The notes under the pieces were generated by a model. The model was given only the letters and a program-made list of their open reading frames with translations. It was not told the origin of the DNA and did not search any database. Positions 52,314-61,217 of a stretch of DNA of 64,000 bases are shown here, one piece after another. A program made the position numbers and the translations under genes. Origin of the DNA: Mycolicibacterium aubagnense (GTDB lineage Bacteria; Actinomycetota; Actinomycetes; Mycobacteriales; Mycobacteriaceae); contig NZ_AP022577.1 in the NCBI RefSeq assembly GCF_010730955.1, positions 5,991,482 to 6,055,481 of the forward strand, read 5' to 3'. Numbering within the stretch: position 1 is the first letter of the stretch; every line of letters starts with the position of its first letter.

Positions 52314-52784
52314 ATGAGCATCACACCGCAGATCGAGCCGAGGACGCGTCTGTTTGCCCGCGTGCTGGGTCCGTACCTCGTGGTTGCGGCACTGACCATG
52401 ATCAGTCGGACCGCTTCCATGCGTTCGATGATCGATGCGTTCACCGCAGACGCCGTGTGGCCGTGGGTTGCCGGCGCATTCGTTTTACCGATGGGGCTGG
52501 TGGTCATCGCGCTGCACCCGTACTGGCGGGGACCGGCCGCTGCGATCGTTTCGGTGCTGGGCTGGCTCACCGTCTTCAAGGGAATCGGGCTGATGGTCTT
52601 CCCTCAGACCTACCTGCCCATGGGGCACACGGTCCTCAACGCCGCTCCGTGGTGGCAGATCGTGTCGGTCTTCGTCGCGCTGGTTGGGTTGTACCTCACT
52701 TACGTCGGCTGGGTGCCGGCCCGTAGCCAGACGGCTTCACATCAGTCCGCACGTACCGCACCTGATGTGCCGCACGCCGCATGA
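52314..52784 (+). CDS. Small integral membrane protein, four helices
   Basis: The 156-residue protein has four hydrophobic segments (LFARVLGPYLVVAALTMISR; VAGAFVLPMGLVVIALHPYW; AAAIVSVLGWLTVFKGIGLM; WWQIVSVFVALVGLYLTYVG). It starts at ATG 52314 behind CGGAGGTAGCC and overlaps the Nramp-like gene by ATGA, so it may be an accessory of that transporter. No named family. Confidence 0.75.
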   Translation: MSITPQIEPRTRLFARVLGPYLVVAALTMISRTASMRSMIDAFTADAVWPWVAGAFVLPMGLVVIALHPYWRGPAAAIVSVLGWLTVFKGIGLMVFPQTYLPMGHTVLNAAPWWQIVSVFVALVGLYLTYVGWVPARSQTASHQSARTAPDVPHAA

Positions 52785-54196
52785 ACCCTGAGCGGGCTCA
52801 GCCAGACGTCTCTTCGCCGGCCGCCGACCTCGCCATCGGTCCGACCGATGGTCCTCACGCCGAGAATCCACCGCCACTGATTGGCCCGGCGGTTGCCCCG
52901 CCTGGCGGCCCGCGTACGTCTCTGCGTGCTCGGGCCGTTTCGGCGTGGCGGGTGCTCGGCCCGGGCTTTGTAACCGGATCATCCGACGATGATCCGTCCG
53001 GCATCCAGACCTACAGCCAGACGGGCGCCCAATTCGGCTATTCCCAGTTATGGGTGGCGGCCTGGACATATCCGTTCATGGCGGCCATCCAGGAGATTTG
53101 CGGCCGGATCGGCATGGTCACCGGCCGCGGCCTGGCGGCGATCTTGCGCGAACACTATTCGCGCAAAGTGCTTTTCGTCGCGGTATCGCTGCTCATGGTC
53201 GCCAACGTCGTCAATGTGGGGGCCGACCTCGGCGCGATGGCGGCCACCGGGCAACTGCTGGTGCACGCCCCATTCCTGGCTTGGCTGGCCGTGATCGTGG
53301 TGATCTCGCTCGTGCTGCAGGTCTTCGTGCCCTATCCCGCGTACGCCCGATTTTTGAAGTACGCGTGTCTGAGCCTGCTCGCTTATGCCTTGGCGGCCTT
53401 CGTCATTCATCATCCGTGGTGGCCCACGGTGGCGGTGAGCGCCTTCGTTCCGCATGTCGAGTGGTCGAGCGACTACGTGCTCAACATCGTCGCCGTCCTG
53501 GGCACCACGATCACGCCCTACTGCTTCTTCTGGCAGGCCGACCAGGAAGTGGAGGAGGACTACGCCCGCGGTCGAATGCAGTTCTATGGCAAGGGTGTTC
53601 CGGTGCTTCACGACCGGGACATCCGTAACATGCGGACTGACACCGCGGTCGGCATGGGCTTTTCCAACGTGGTGCAGTTCTTCATCATCCTGACGTGCGC
53701 CTCCACCCTTCACCAAGCGGGTGTATTCAATGTTGATACCCCGGATCAGGCCGCCGCCGCGCTGCGGCCGCTGGCGGGTGATTTCACCTTCTTGCTGTTC
53801 GCGATTGGGATCGTCGGGGTCGGGTTTCTCGCGGTACCAACTTTGACGGGTTCGGCGTCCTACGCGCTGTCTGAGGCGCTGGGCTGGAAAGCGGGGCTCG
53901 GATACACCTTCCGCCAGGCCCGTGCTTTCTATGTCGTGATTGCGGTGGCCACGATTGTCGGCGTCGGTCTGAATTTCATTGGGATTCCGCCGTTTCGGAT
54001 GTTGTACTACGCCGCCGCGGTCAATGGTGTGCTGGCGCCACCTTTGATGGCGCTGATCACGTTGGTCGGCAACAACCGCTCGATCATGGGTCAGCACGTC
54101 AACAACCGGTTCGCCAACATCATGGGCTGGGCGATCGTGGTGATCATGGGTGCGTGTGCCGCAGCGCTGCTGGGGTCACTGCTCACTGGTGCATGA
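52781..54196 (+). CDS. Nramp-like divalent-metal transporter, divergent metal site
   Basis: The 471-residue protein has about 11 membrane helices. The first-helix metal motif is SSDDDPSGIQTYSQTG (Asp71-Gly74), close to the DPGN of Nramp proteins, but the sixth-helix MPH motif is replaced by TITPYCFFWQ, with no Met and no His. Loss of the metal-selecting Met is a feature of Nramp-related Mg2+ transporters, which could fit the Mg2+ theme here; selectivity is not proved. It overlaps the small membrane-protein gene upstream by ATGA. A 46-residue polar N-terminal extension precedes the first helix. Confidence 0.85.
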   Translation: MNPERAQPDVSSPAADLAIGPTDGPHAENPPPLIGPAVAPPGGPRTSLRARAVSAWRVLGPGFVTGSSDDDPSGIQTYSQTGAQFGYSQLWVAAWTYPFMAAIQEICGRIGMVTGRGLAAILREHYSRKVLFVAVSLLMVANVVNVGADLGAMAATGQLLVHAPFLAWLAVIVVISLVLQVFVPYPAYARFLKYACLSLLAYALAAFVIHHPWWPTVAVSAFVPHVEWSSDYVLNIVAVLGTTITPYCFFWQADQEVEEDYARGRMQFYGKGVPVLHDRDIRNMRTDTAVGMGFSNVVQFFIILTCASTLHQAGVFNVDTPDQAAAALRPLAGDFTFLLFAIGIVGVGFLAVPTLTGSASYALSEALGWKAGLGYTFRQARAFYVVIAVATIVGVGLNFIGIPPFRMLYYAAAVNGVLAPPLMALITLVGNNRSIMGQHVNNRFANIMGWAIVVIMGACAAALLGSLLTGA

Positions 54197-54386
54197 CAAC
54201 GACAGGTGCGCAGTAAACCCAGGTGACCCTTTGGAGGACCATAGATGCGGGTGGTCCTGGATCAACCTACGTCAAAGGTTCACATGCTGCGCACGTCGTC
54301 GTCATCGGCAGACCTATTGTTCCAGTGCAACGGAATCTGCATAACTGGCCAGCCACGGTCGAGGTGTCAAGGCAGGAGGAGGCGCA

Positions 54387-54530
54387 GTGACAGCGATCAG
54401 CACAGTCGCCGCGGTTCTCGCGTTGCCCGCCTACACCGATAGGCAGGCGGATATCGGTACCGCCGTGCTCGTCGGCCTGTGGGTAGTACTTGCGGTGGCG
54501 CTCGGCGTGCGATGGTGGCGGCGACGGTGA
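54387..54530 (+). CDS. 47-residue single-helix membrane protein
   Basis: MTAISTVAAVLALPAYTDRQ then IGTAVLVGLWVVLAVALGVR and a basic WWRRR end. AGGAGGAGG lies at ideal spacing before GTG 54387. It is a tiny protein of K+-dependent ATPase-KdpF-like appearance (one helix plus basic tail), but its partner is unknown. It lies between the Nramp-like gene and the M-box. Confidence 0.6.
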   Translation: MTAISTVAAVLALPAYTDRQADIGTAVLVGLWVVLAVALGVRWWRRR

Positions 54531-54654
54531 TCGTGGGTGGGTGCGGATCGAATGCGAGCACCCGGCCTGTCTTCGCGTCAGCTGTTCGACATCTGCGAAT
54601 CCGCTGTGTTCCGTTTGACTTCCATCCGGGCGGGTTCATCATTGACCGCGGTCA

Positions 54655-54822
54655 GCACCTTGCTAGGTGAGGCTCCTACGTGAACACAGGCCACTGATCT
54701 GACGACGTCGAGAGACGCCCAAGATCAGGACAGGTCTTCCCGGATTAAGGGATGACCCAAAGTGGCTCCCCGCGAGAGCCGGGTACGTCGCGTAGTGCCG
54801 AAGCCCTGACGAGAGGGGTGCT
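54655..54822 (+). ncRNA. M-box (ykoK) Mg2+ riboswitch
   Basis: The conserved M-box blocks are present in order: TTGCTAGGTGAGGCTCCTAC (from 54660), ACACAGGCCACTG (54684-54696), CGCCCAAGAT (54716-54725), then AAGGGATGACCCAAAGTGGC (from 54748), CGCGAGAGCCGGGTAC and GTAGTGCCGAAGC. This RNA folds around several Mg2+ ions and turns off Mg2+-transport genes when Mg2+ is plentiful. A GC-rich segment follows but no clear intrinsic terminator; in mycobacteria control may be by Rho. It lies upstream of the PRC-MgtE_N-CBS / Nramp / MgtC group. Confidence 0.9.
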
Positions 54823-54867
54823 CCGCCGGCTTTTCGCGCTGGCGGTTTCTCCCTCCCGTTGTGCGTG

Positions 54868-55008
54868 GTGCTGTGGATACTGCAGGCGCCCCCGCGCGCC
54901 GCGGCCGTGAAGGAGGTGACGGACAACCCGATGAGTCCCAGTGATAGTCCCTATCCCCATCTGAACCTCATGTTGTTTCCGACCTCGCCGCGGCGTAACA
55001 GCCGCTGA
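54868..55008 (+). CDS. Possible leader peptide ORF after the M-box
   Basis: A 46-residue frame from GTG 54868 (other in-frame starts: GTG 54865, GTG 54919, ATG 54931) ends at 55008. It is Pro/Ser-rich near the end (MSPSDSPYPHLNLMLFPTSP), and AAGGAGG lies just before the inner starts. Leader ORFs with Pro codons between an Mg2+ riboswitch and its genes can add a second control; this is suggestion only. Confidence 0.35.
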   Translation: MLWILQAPPRAAAVKEVTDNPMSPSDSPYPHLNLMLFPTSPRRNSR

Positions 55009-55139
55009 ATCACCGCCTGTTTCTAGCACCACTGCATGGCGCCGGGCCGCATCCGTTGCGGTACCGCCCAGTTGTAGTGCACAGCAATGTGATTCGGCGA
55101 ATGCACGTCGCGGTCTGCGCCCCTGCAAGGAGCCCTGCA

Positions 55140-55373
55140 ATGGCCATCGCCCCGACCTACAGCACCGGAGGCGTTCCTGCGGATCGTCACCGCCGTATTT
55201 TCGGGTTCACCGACCTATGGATAATCGGCTGCGCTGCCCTGCGCCGGTTCGTTAATCGGCGTCGCCTCACTGCCCAAGAACAGGCCAACCTGGCCCGCGT
55301 GTACGCCGGCAGCCGACCGGCGGTGTTCACCGCCTCGTTGGGTGGGCACTGCTTTTCGGCCGGGCGCTGGTGA
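55140..55373 (+). CDS. Small protein, unknown function
   Basis: The 77-residue basic protein MAIAPTYSTGGVPADRHRRI... has a short hydrophobic segment (FTDLWIIGCAALRRF) and then a helical part (LTAQEQANLARVYAGSRPA). AAGGAGCC lies before ATG 55140. Positioned first in the M-box-controlled group. Not recognised. Confidence 0.6.
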   Translation: MAIAPTYSTGGVPADRHRRIFGFTDLWIIGCAALRRFVNRRRLTAQEQANLARVYAGSRPAVFTASLGGHCFSAGRW

Positions 55374-55446
55374 ACCGGTGCCGGCCACTGACCCGAATCG
55401 GTGGTCCGGGCCACCACCGTGGCCCGGTTCGAGGCCGAGCCTGCGG

Positions 55447-55639
55447 ATGCGCACCGCCCGGGCGATGCTCGCGGCCGGGAAACACCCCACCGCGGTCGCC
55501 GAGTCTTGTGCGGTGCCGTTGGCGCTGGTCGAGCTGATCCGCGATGAGCTGGCCGCCGTTCACCCTGAATTCGCTCTCTGTCCTTACGATCCGCCTGTTC
55601 CCGCCGCCGGCGCGCACCCGAACCCAAGGAGTACCCGTG
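55447..55639 (+). pseudogene. Small HTH-like protein, probable frameshift at the end
   Basis: The frame MRTARAMLAAGKHPTAVAES... CAVPLALVELIRDELAAVHP looks like a short helix-turn-helix (as in phage-type small regulators). As given it continues about 100 bases into the next gene; one base near 55620 would instead end it (PEPKEYP) with a stop overlapping GTG 55637, the usual close packing here. Start uncertain. Confidence 0.5.
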
Positions 55640-56959
55640 AACCACAACACCCCACGCGACGACCATGCCGGCACCGGCGGCGCGCCGGTCATCCACCTGT
55701 CCGAACTGCTGAAGGCGCCGGTGGTATCTCGCTCGGGTGAGCCGGTCGGCAAAGTGGAGGACGTCATCGTCCGCCTCGGCAGTAGCGAGGAATACCCGGC
55801 GGTGACCGGCTTGGTGGTCGGTGTCGGTGGCCGACAGGTGTTCGTGTCCGCCGACATCGTGCGGTCGCTTTCCGAGCACCAGGTGGATCTGACCAAGAAC
55901 AAGGTCGACCTGCGCACGTTCGGTCGGCGCGACGGCGAATACCTGCTCAAAGCCGACGTGCTCGATCACCGGTTCATCGATGTGCCGAACGCAGAACTGC
56001 TGCGCGCCTACGACATTGAGCTCGAAGACACCGGCGCCGGCTGGGTGCTGGCGCGCTTGGATACTCGCCGCCCGGCCCGATTCTTCGGTCTGATCAAGTC
56101 TCACGGCGGGCACGCGGCGCGAGACTGGAAAGCGTTCGAGCCGATGATCGGCCACGACCAATCGATGCTCGTGCGCCGTGTTCAGGGCCGGGTGCACACC
56201 CTCAAGCCGGCGCAAATTGCCGATCTGCTCGAAGACGCGACCGCGGCTGAAGGCGGCGAGATTCTGGAGCGGGTGCGCTCCAATCCCGAGCTGGAAGCCG
56301 ATGTGTTCGAAGAACTCGATCCCGAGAAAGCGAGCAAGCTGTTCGATGACATGCCCGACACCGAGGTCGCTGGGGTGCTCGGGCGGATGCGTGCCGATGA
56401 CGCCGCCGACGCGGTGTCCGATCTGCGCCAGTCGCGGCGCCGCAGGGTGCTGGACCTACTGCCAGCGGCGCAGCGCACCAAGGTCGTCACGTTGATGGGT
56501 TTCAACCCCGATTCCGCGGGCGGTTTGATGAACATCGATATCGCCACATGCCCGTTGGAAAGCACTGCCGCACAGGCGCTGTCGGTGATCGCCGAGGCCC
56601 GCACCCTGCAGCCTGAAGCGCTGCTCAAGATGCATGTGCTGGGAGCCGACGGCCAGCTTGCGGGGGTGGTGTCGGTGATCGTGCTGCTACAGGCCGATCC
56701 CGGCGCCGACGTCACCGCGCTGATGGACACCGACCCAGTGCGGGTCGGTCCGGATGCCGACCTGACCGACATCGCGTTGCTGATGTCGGACTTCAACCTG
56801 GCCACCGTGCCGGTGGTCGACGAGGGCGACCACGTCCTGGGCGTGGTGACCTACGACGACGTTCTGGAAGCACTCATCCCCGAAGACTGGCGCCGCCGCG
56901 AACCCGCGCCCCGGCCCATCCGCGACATCGGCACCACCGGTAACGGAGCGCAGTCATGA
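55637..56959 (+). CDS. Soluble PRC-barrel / MgtE_N / CBS protein, Mg2+-sensing regulator (no membrane domain)
   Basis: The 440-residue protein has a PRC-barrel-like N-terminal domain (VIHLSELLKAPVVSRSGEPV, KVEDVIVRL), an MgtE_N superhelical domain (PAQIADLLEDATAAEGGEIL... FDDMPDTEVAGVLGRMRADD ... LLPAAQR) and a CBS pair (LMDTDPVRVGPDADLTDIAL, NLATVPVVDEGDHVLGVVTY). It lacks the five membrane helices of MgtE, so it cannot transport Mg2+ itself; MgtE_N plus CBS is the Mg2+ sensor of MgtE. It overlaps the Nramp-like gene by ATGA and probably gates or regulates that transporter. AAGGAG precedes GTG 55637. Confidence 0.88.
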   Translation: MNHNTPRDDHAGTGGAPVIHLSELLKAPVVSRSGEPVGKVEDVIVRLGSSEEYPAVTGLVVGVGGRQVFVSADIVRSLSEHQVDLTKNKVDLRTFGRRDGEYLLKADVLDHRFIDVPNAELLRAYDIELEDTGAGWVLARLDTRRPARFFGLIKSHGGHAARDWKAFEPMIGHDQSMLVRRVQGRVHTLKPAQIADLLEDATAAEGGEILERVRSNPELEADVFEELDPEKASKLFDDMPDTEVAGVLGRMRADDAADAVSDLRQSRRRRVLDLLPAAQRTKVVTLMGFNPDSAGGLMNIDIATCPLESTAAQALSVIAEARTLQPEALLKMHVLGADGQLAGVVSVIVLLQADPGADVTALMDTDPVRVGPDADLTDIALLMSDFNLATVPVVDEGDHVLGVVTYDDVLEALIPEDWRRREPAPRPIRDIGTTGNGAQS

Positions 56960-58643
56960 TGACCAACAACACCCCCACCGCAGCCGGACAGCCATCAGGT
57001 GCGGCCAGCCCGGCACCGGCCGGGCCACCGAAATCACCACCACCGAGCGCGGTGCTGGACTCGGCACATCTCGGTGACATCGAGGGCGCGTTCGGCAAGA
57101 TCAGTATCAGCGACCCCGACACCGGCTCCACCCTGAAAACCCGGCTGCTGACCTTGGCGGCCATCCTGGGTCCCGGCATCATCGTCATGGTCGGCGACAA
57201 CGACGCCGGCGGCGTGGCCACCTACGCCCAGGCGGGACAGACCTACGGCTACAGCCTGCTGTGGACCCTGTTGCTCTTGATCCCGGTCCTGATCGTCAAC
57301 CAGGAGATGGTGGTCCGCCTCGGCGCGGTCACCGGTGTCGGCCACGCCCGACTCATCAACGAGCGTTTCGGCCGCGGCTGGGGATGGTTCTCCGTCGGTG
57401 ACCTATTCCTGTTGAACTTCCTGACCTTGGTCACCGAGTTCATCGGTATCGCCTTGGCGGCGGACTACTTCAACGTGTCCAAATACATCGTGGTCCCCAC
57501 CGCCGCGGTCGCGTTGATCGCGATTATGGCCAGCGGCAGCTTCCGCCGGTGGGAACGGGCCATGTTCGTGTTCATCGCCATCACCCTGCTGCAACTACCC
57601 ATGCTGCTGATGGCCCACCCACAGTGGGGCCATGCCGCGAAATCGTTTGTAGTACCAAGCATTTCCGGTGGCATCACCTCCGATGCGGTGTTGTTGATCA
57701 TCGCGATCGTGGGTACCACCGTGGCCCCCTGGCAGCTGTTCTTTCAGCAGTCCAACATCGTCGACAAGCGCATCACCCGCGGTTCATCGGCTACGAACGC
57801 GCCGACACCGTGATCGGCGCCTTCGTCGTCATCATCGGCGCCGCGGCATTGGTGATGGTCGGCGACTTCGCCGCGCACGTATCCGGCAAGACCGACTTCG
57901 TCGACGCCGGCGATATCGCGCACCTGCTCGGCGCACACAGCCACGCGCTCGGCTCGATCTTCGCGATCGTTCTACTCGACGCATCCATCGTCGGCGCAGC
58001 GGCCGTCACATTGGCCAGCAGCTACGCGTTCGGCGACGTCTTCGGCATGAAGCACTCCCTGCACCGCGGGTTCAAAGATGCCAAAGCGTTCTACGTGTCC
58101 TACTGCACCATGATCGCCCTGGCCGCCGCGATCGTGCTCATCCCCGGCGCGCCGCTGGGGCTGATCACCACCGCGGTACAAGCCTTGGCGGGGTTGTTGC
58201 TACCCAGCGCCACCGTGTTCCTGCTGTTGCTGTGTAACGATCGGGAAGTGTTGGGGCCCTGGGTGAACCGGCCCTGGCTTAACGCCGTGGCCGGTGTCAT
58301 CGTGGGGGTGTTGCTGCTGCTGTCGTCGATCCTGATGGCCACCACCATGTTCAAAGACCTCAACGTCATCGCCGTCACCGAATATCTCGCCGGCGGCCTC
58401 GTCGTCGGCGCCGGGATTGGCTTCGTCGCACTGCGATTGATGTCCCGCCGCCAACCTGCGGCCACCGTAAAGCCGGTGGACGAACTGGACCGCGACACCT
58501 GGCGGATGCCGCCGCTAGCGCTGCTGGAACCAGTCCAGTGGAACGCGGGCACCCGTCTTGGCATGATCGCCCTGCGCAGCTACCTCGTTGTCGGGGCAAT
58601 CTTGTTGGTGGTCAAGGCAATCCAGATCAGCCACGGAGGCTAA
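56956..58643 (+). pseudogene. Nramp-related transporter partnered with the MgtE_N-CBS protein, one frameshift
   Basis: The first frame (56956 to about 57780) has a 60-residue Pro-rich start, first-helix motif GPGIIVMVGDNDAGGVATYA and sixth-helix segment GTTVAPWQLFFQQ. The second frame (to 58643) carries helices 7-11 (AFVVIIGAAALVMVGDFAAH ... LIPGAPLGLITTAVQALAGL). A base is missing in CACCCGCGGTTCATC near 57783. DNDAGG and VAPW replace DPGN and MPH, as expected for Nramp-related proteins with Mg2+ rather than Mn2+/Fe2+ preference; I infer that from the family, not from data here. Complete length about 561 residues. Confidence 0.82.
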
Positions 58644-58664
58644 CGACGAGAGAACACTGGTCTG

Positions 58665-59120
58665 ATGGCTAGGACACTACGGTCCCGGGCGGTCGGCCGG
58701 GTACGTGCCTGGATCAGTGTCATCGCGGCGGTGGCACTGGTCCCGTGGATCCTCTACCTCGGAGGAACACTTCCGCAGGACTACGCCGCGGCCCACTGGC
58801 GCGCCACCTGGATCGGATTCGATGTGTTGTTGGTGCTGTTCCTGTTCGCCACGGCAGTCCTGGGCTTCCTGCGCAGCCCGCTGCTGACCGTCGTGGCGTT
58901 CACCACCGGGGTGCTGCTGCTGTGCGATGCATGGTTCGACGTGATGACCGCACAGCACGGCGATCAGCTCACCTCAGTCATCAGCGCCGTGTGCGGCGAA
59001 CTGCCACTCGCAGTGCTGCTGATCGGCGGCACGCTGCGCATCGTCCGACTCAACGAACCGCCATTCTCCGCCGAATGCTGCTGCGCGGTGGTCACCGGCC
59101 AACCAAACGACCACCGGTAG
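58665..59120 (+). CDS. Integral membrane protein, four helices
   Basis: The 151-residue protein has four hydrophobic segments (WISVIAAVALVPWILYLGGT; WIGFDVLLVLFLFATAVLGF; LLTVVAFTTGVLLLCDAWFD; AVCGELPLAVLLIGGTLRIV). It follows the Nramp-like gene by 21 bases. Of a mycobacterial type often found beside transporters; not named. Confidence 0.72.
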   Translation: MARTLRSRAVGRVRAWISVIAAVALVPWILYLGGTLPQDYAAAHWRATWIGFDVLLVLFLFATAVLGFLRSPLLTVVAFTTGVLLLCDAWFDVMTAQHGDQLTSVISAVCGELPLAVLLIGGTLRIVRLNEPPFSAECCCAVVTGQPNDHR

Positions 59121-59187
59121 CGAACCCAACCGATCAGCCACGACTCGTCGACGATCCCATCACGACACGAAACCTCAGGAGAACATC

Positions 59188-59896
59188 ATGATCAACACGC
59201 TGGACATCGTCCTGCGGATCGCCGCCGGACTCGGCTTGGGGGCCGCCATCGGACTGGAGCGCCAGTGGCGCTCCCGTAACGCCGGGTTGCGCACCGCCGC
59301 TCTGGTCAGCCTCGGGTCCACGCTGTTCGTCGTGATGGGCGGATACTCCTTCACCGGCATTCACGCCGACCCCACCCGTGTCGCGGCCCAGGTCGCCTCC
59401 GGGATCGGTTTCCTCGGTGCCGGCGTGATCATGCAGCAAGGCGCCACCATCTCTGGACTCAACACCGCCGCCACCCTCTGGGCTTCGGCCGCCGTCGGCG
59501 CCCTCGCGGGCGGAGGCATGATCATCCCGCCGCCATCGGAAGCGGCGCCGTCATTGCCGCCAACATCTTCTTGCGCCCGGTCGGGCGGACCCTGAACCGC
59601 CACCATGGTCCCGGCGCTGAAAGCCTTCTGCCGAATATCGATTCGAAGTCCGCTGCGCCACGACCGCCGAAGTGCACATCCGCAGCCTGGTATTCGACGC
59701 GATCTCGCACTAACCTGACTGTGCGGTCCATCACGGCGATCGACCTACCCGACGGTGAAGGAGTCCGCATCGCCGCCACCGTCATCGCCGACGAACGTGA
59801 CGATCACCGCATCGAAGCCGCCCTCGCCGACGTCATCAAAGCACCGAAGTCACCGGCGTCCGATGGAGCGCCGACGAGATGAGCCCAGTCGACTGA
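59188..59896 (+). pseudogene. mgtC: MgtC/SapB-family membrane protein, several frameshifts
   Basis: The first frame (ATG 59188, after CAGGAGAA) has the MgtC core: LGAAIGLERQWRSRNAGLRT, ALVSLGSTLFVVMGG, VASGIGFLGAGVIMQQGATI, GLNTAATLWASAAVGALAGG. After about 59530 the sequence continues in other frames (AAIGSGAVIAANIFLRPVGR; FEVRCATTAEVHIRSLVFDA; NLTVRSITAIDLPDGEGVRI; TEVTGVRWSADEMSPVD, stop at 59894-59896), so at least four single-base changes are needed. MgtC supports survival in low Mg2+ and inside macrophages, in part by acting on the F1Fo ATPase in Salmonella. It fits the M-box-controlled set. Confidence 0.82.
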
Positions 59897-59928
59897 TCTG
59901 CCCCGGAGCCAACGAAAGGCGAATCCGT

Positions 59929-60555
59929 ATGTCATTCATGAAAATACGGCCAGCAGTGGTGGGGCTGATGCTGGTGTGCTGGGGTCACCGCTCGCTCCTG
60001 ATGTGGCTCGTGCGCAACCGCCCACGCCGCCGGTCCTGCCATGGATGCCGGGGCCGCCGGTGCCCGTCAACGGCACGATGGGTAGCTACTCGAATTGGTA
60101 CAACATCATTGCGGTGGCCCCGCCGGCCGCGTTCGACGCTCGAGGAGTCCGAGCCACAGCTGGCGTTGACCCGCGATGGAAGCTGACGGCATGCCCGGTA
60201 GCGCGCTGGGCTTGAGCCTAACAAAGCCAACGCACTGACCTCAAGCAGCAGCCGCTACCGGATCGGCGCCGGCCTCAGCCCCAACCCGACCCTGCCGACG
60301 GTCACCCCCGGCACCAACATCGGCGCGGGCATGGAAGTTCCCACCCTGGAGGACCCGGGCGGCGCCGCACCCAAAACGCCCGCCGCCGCCGAATCAGCCC
60401 AGCCGACCACCGCCCCGCAGGTGCCTGGGCAACCCGCACCCGTCCTCGAAGCCGCGAACGGTCAGCCGACGGCGGCAACACCCACGCCCACGGCCGCACC
60501 GGCGCCCGCCAGCCCTCCACCGGTACAGGTGCCGGCCGCATCGCCCGACTCCTAA
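59929..60555 (+). pseudogene. Secreted Pro/Ala-rich protein, several frameshifts
   Basis: ATG 59929 opens a signal peptide (MSFMKIRPAVVGLMLVC); the mature part continues in another frame (PDVARAQPPTPPVLPWMPGP, YSNWYNIIAVAPPAAFDARG) and, after more shifts, in the frame SRYRIGAGLSPNPTLPTVTP ... VPTLEDPGGAAPKTPAAAES to the stop at 60553-60555. About 200 residues if repaired. Such Ala/Pro-rich exported proteins are common in mycobacteria; function unknown. The frame changes lie near 59975 and between 60170 and 60260. Confidence 0.55.
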
Positions 60556-60733
60556 AGGAAAGCGTTGTGTTGGCGACGCCGCCTTCCAAGACGATGAGGT
60601 GTTGTCGTGATTGGCGAAGTCATCGCCTCGGGTTCCTCACCGATCACGAACGCTCATCCACACTCTTACCTCGCGGATCAGCCCCGGAGAACCTGCGGAT
60701 TTCCTGAATCTGACCTGTCCGTGCGTTCAGTGG

Positions 60734-60949
60734 ATGGACGATGAATTCATGCGACTCGACATGAGCGAGGACCGCGCCATCGCCGAGGTGACCGCGCGTT
60801 TAGCGGCTCATTTCCCGTCGCGCGACTCGGTCGACGTCGTGATCGCCGTGCGACGGGCATTGTCACGCTTCGATTCGTGTTCGGTGCGCGATTTTGTTCC
60901 GCTGCTGGTAGAGCGCCGTGTACGAACGGAGTTCAGCGCCCAGACCTAG
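60734..60949 (+). CDS. Small three-helix protein, phosphatase-N-terminal-like
   Basis: The 71-residue frame MDDEFMRLDMSEDRAIAEVT... AVRRALSRFDSCSVRDFVPL LVERRVR resembles the three-helix domain (DUF3562-like) that precedes some low-molecular-weight tyrosine phosphatases in actinobacteria, here alone. The start is uncertain (ATG 60734, or ATG 60764); the region 60611-60733 in frame looks non-coding. Function unknown. Confidence 0.45.
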   Translation: MDDEFMRLDMSEDRAIAEVTARLAAHFPSRDSVDVVIAVRRALSRFDSCSVRDFVPLLVERRVRTEFSAQT

Positions 60950-61209
60950 GGACAGCAACTCCGTCGTAGCAGCGGTCGAGTATGTCGGCACCGGATTTGA
61001 TCCAGCTGCCCTTGGTCAATTCGCGATGGCCTACCGCGGCAACGACGATGTCGGCGTCGCTGAGGACGGCCGACAGGTTGGCGGTCTTGGAGTGGCAATA
61101 CGTCACCGTTGCATTGCGTTCCAGCAGCATCCCGACCGGTTTGCCCAAGATGGAGCTGTGGCCTATGACGACGGCGTGTTGACCGGTGGGACTGAACGGT
61201 GAATTATCT
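60949..61209 (-). pseudogene. folD: folD fragment (NADP-binding domain of methylenetetrahydrofolate dehydrogenase)
   Basis: On the minus strand TGQHAVVIGHSSILGKPVGM, LLERNATVTYCHSKTANLSA and DADIVVAAVGHRELTKGSWI match the Rossmann part of FolD, ending near GADILD. The N-terminal catalytic half and the end are missing. IS copy 2 abuts it at 61210-61217, and no FolD sequence is found on the far side of the IS, so it was a fragment before or was truncated by rearrangement. Confidence 0.7.
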
Positions 61210-61217
61210 GACCGCCG

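Noticed and set aside
53048..54097. 349-codon minus-strand frame
   Set aside because: Antisense shadow of the Nramp-like gene.
54822..54868. Intrinsic terminator of the M-box
   Set aside because: The GC-rich GCCGGC/GCTGGC pairing is weak and lacks a T-run; Rho-dependent control is possible but not visible.
55187..56215. 342-codon minus-strand frame
   Set aside because: Antisense to the PRC-MgtE_N-CBS gene; no domain.
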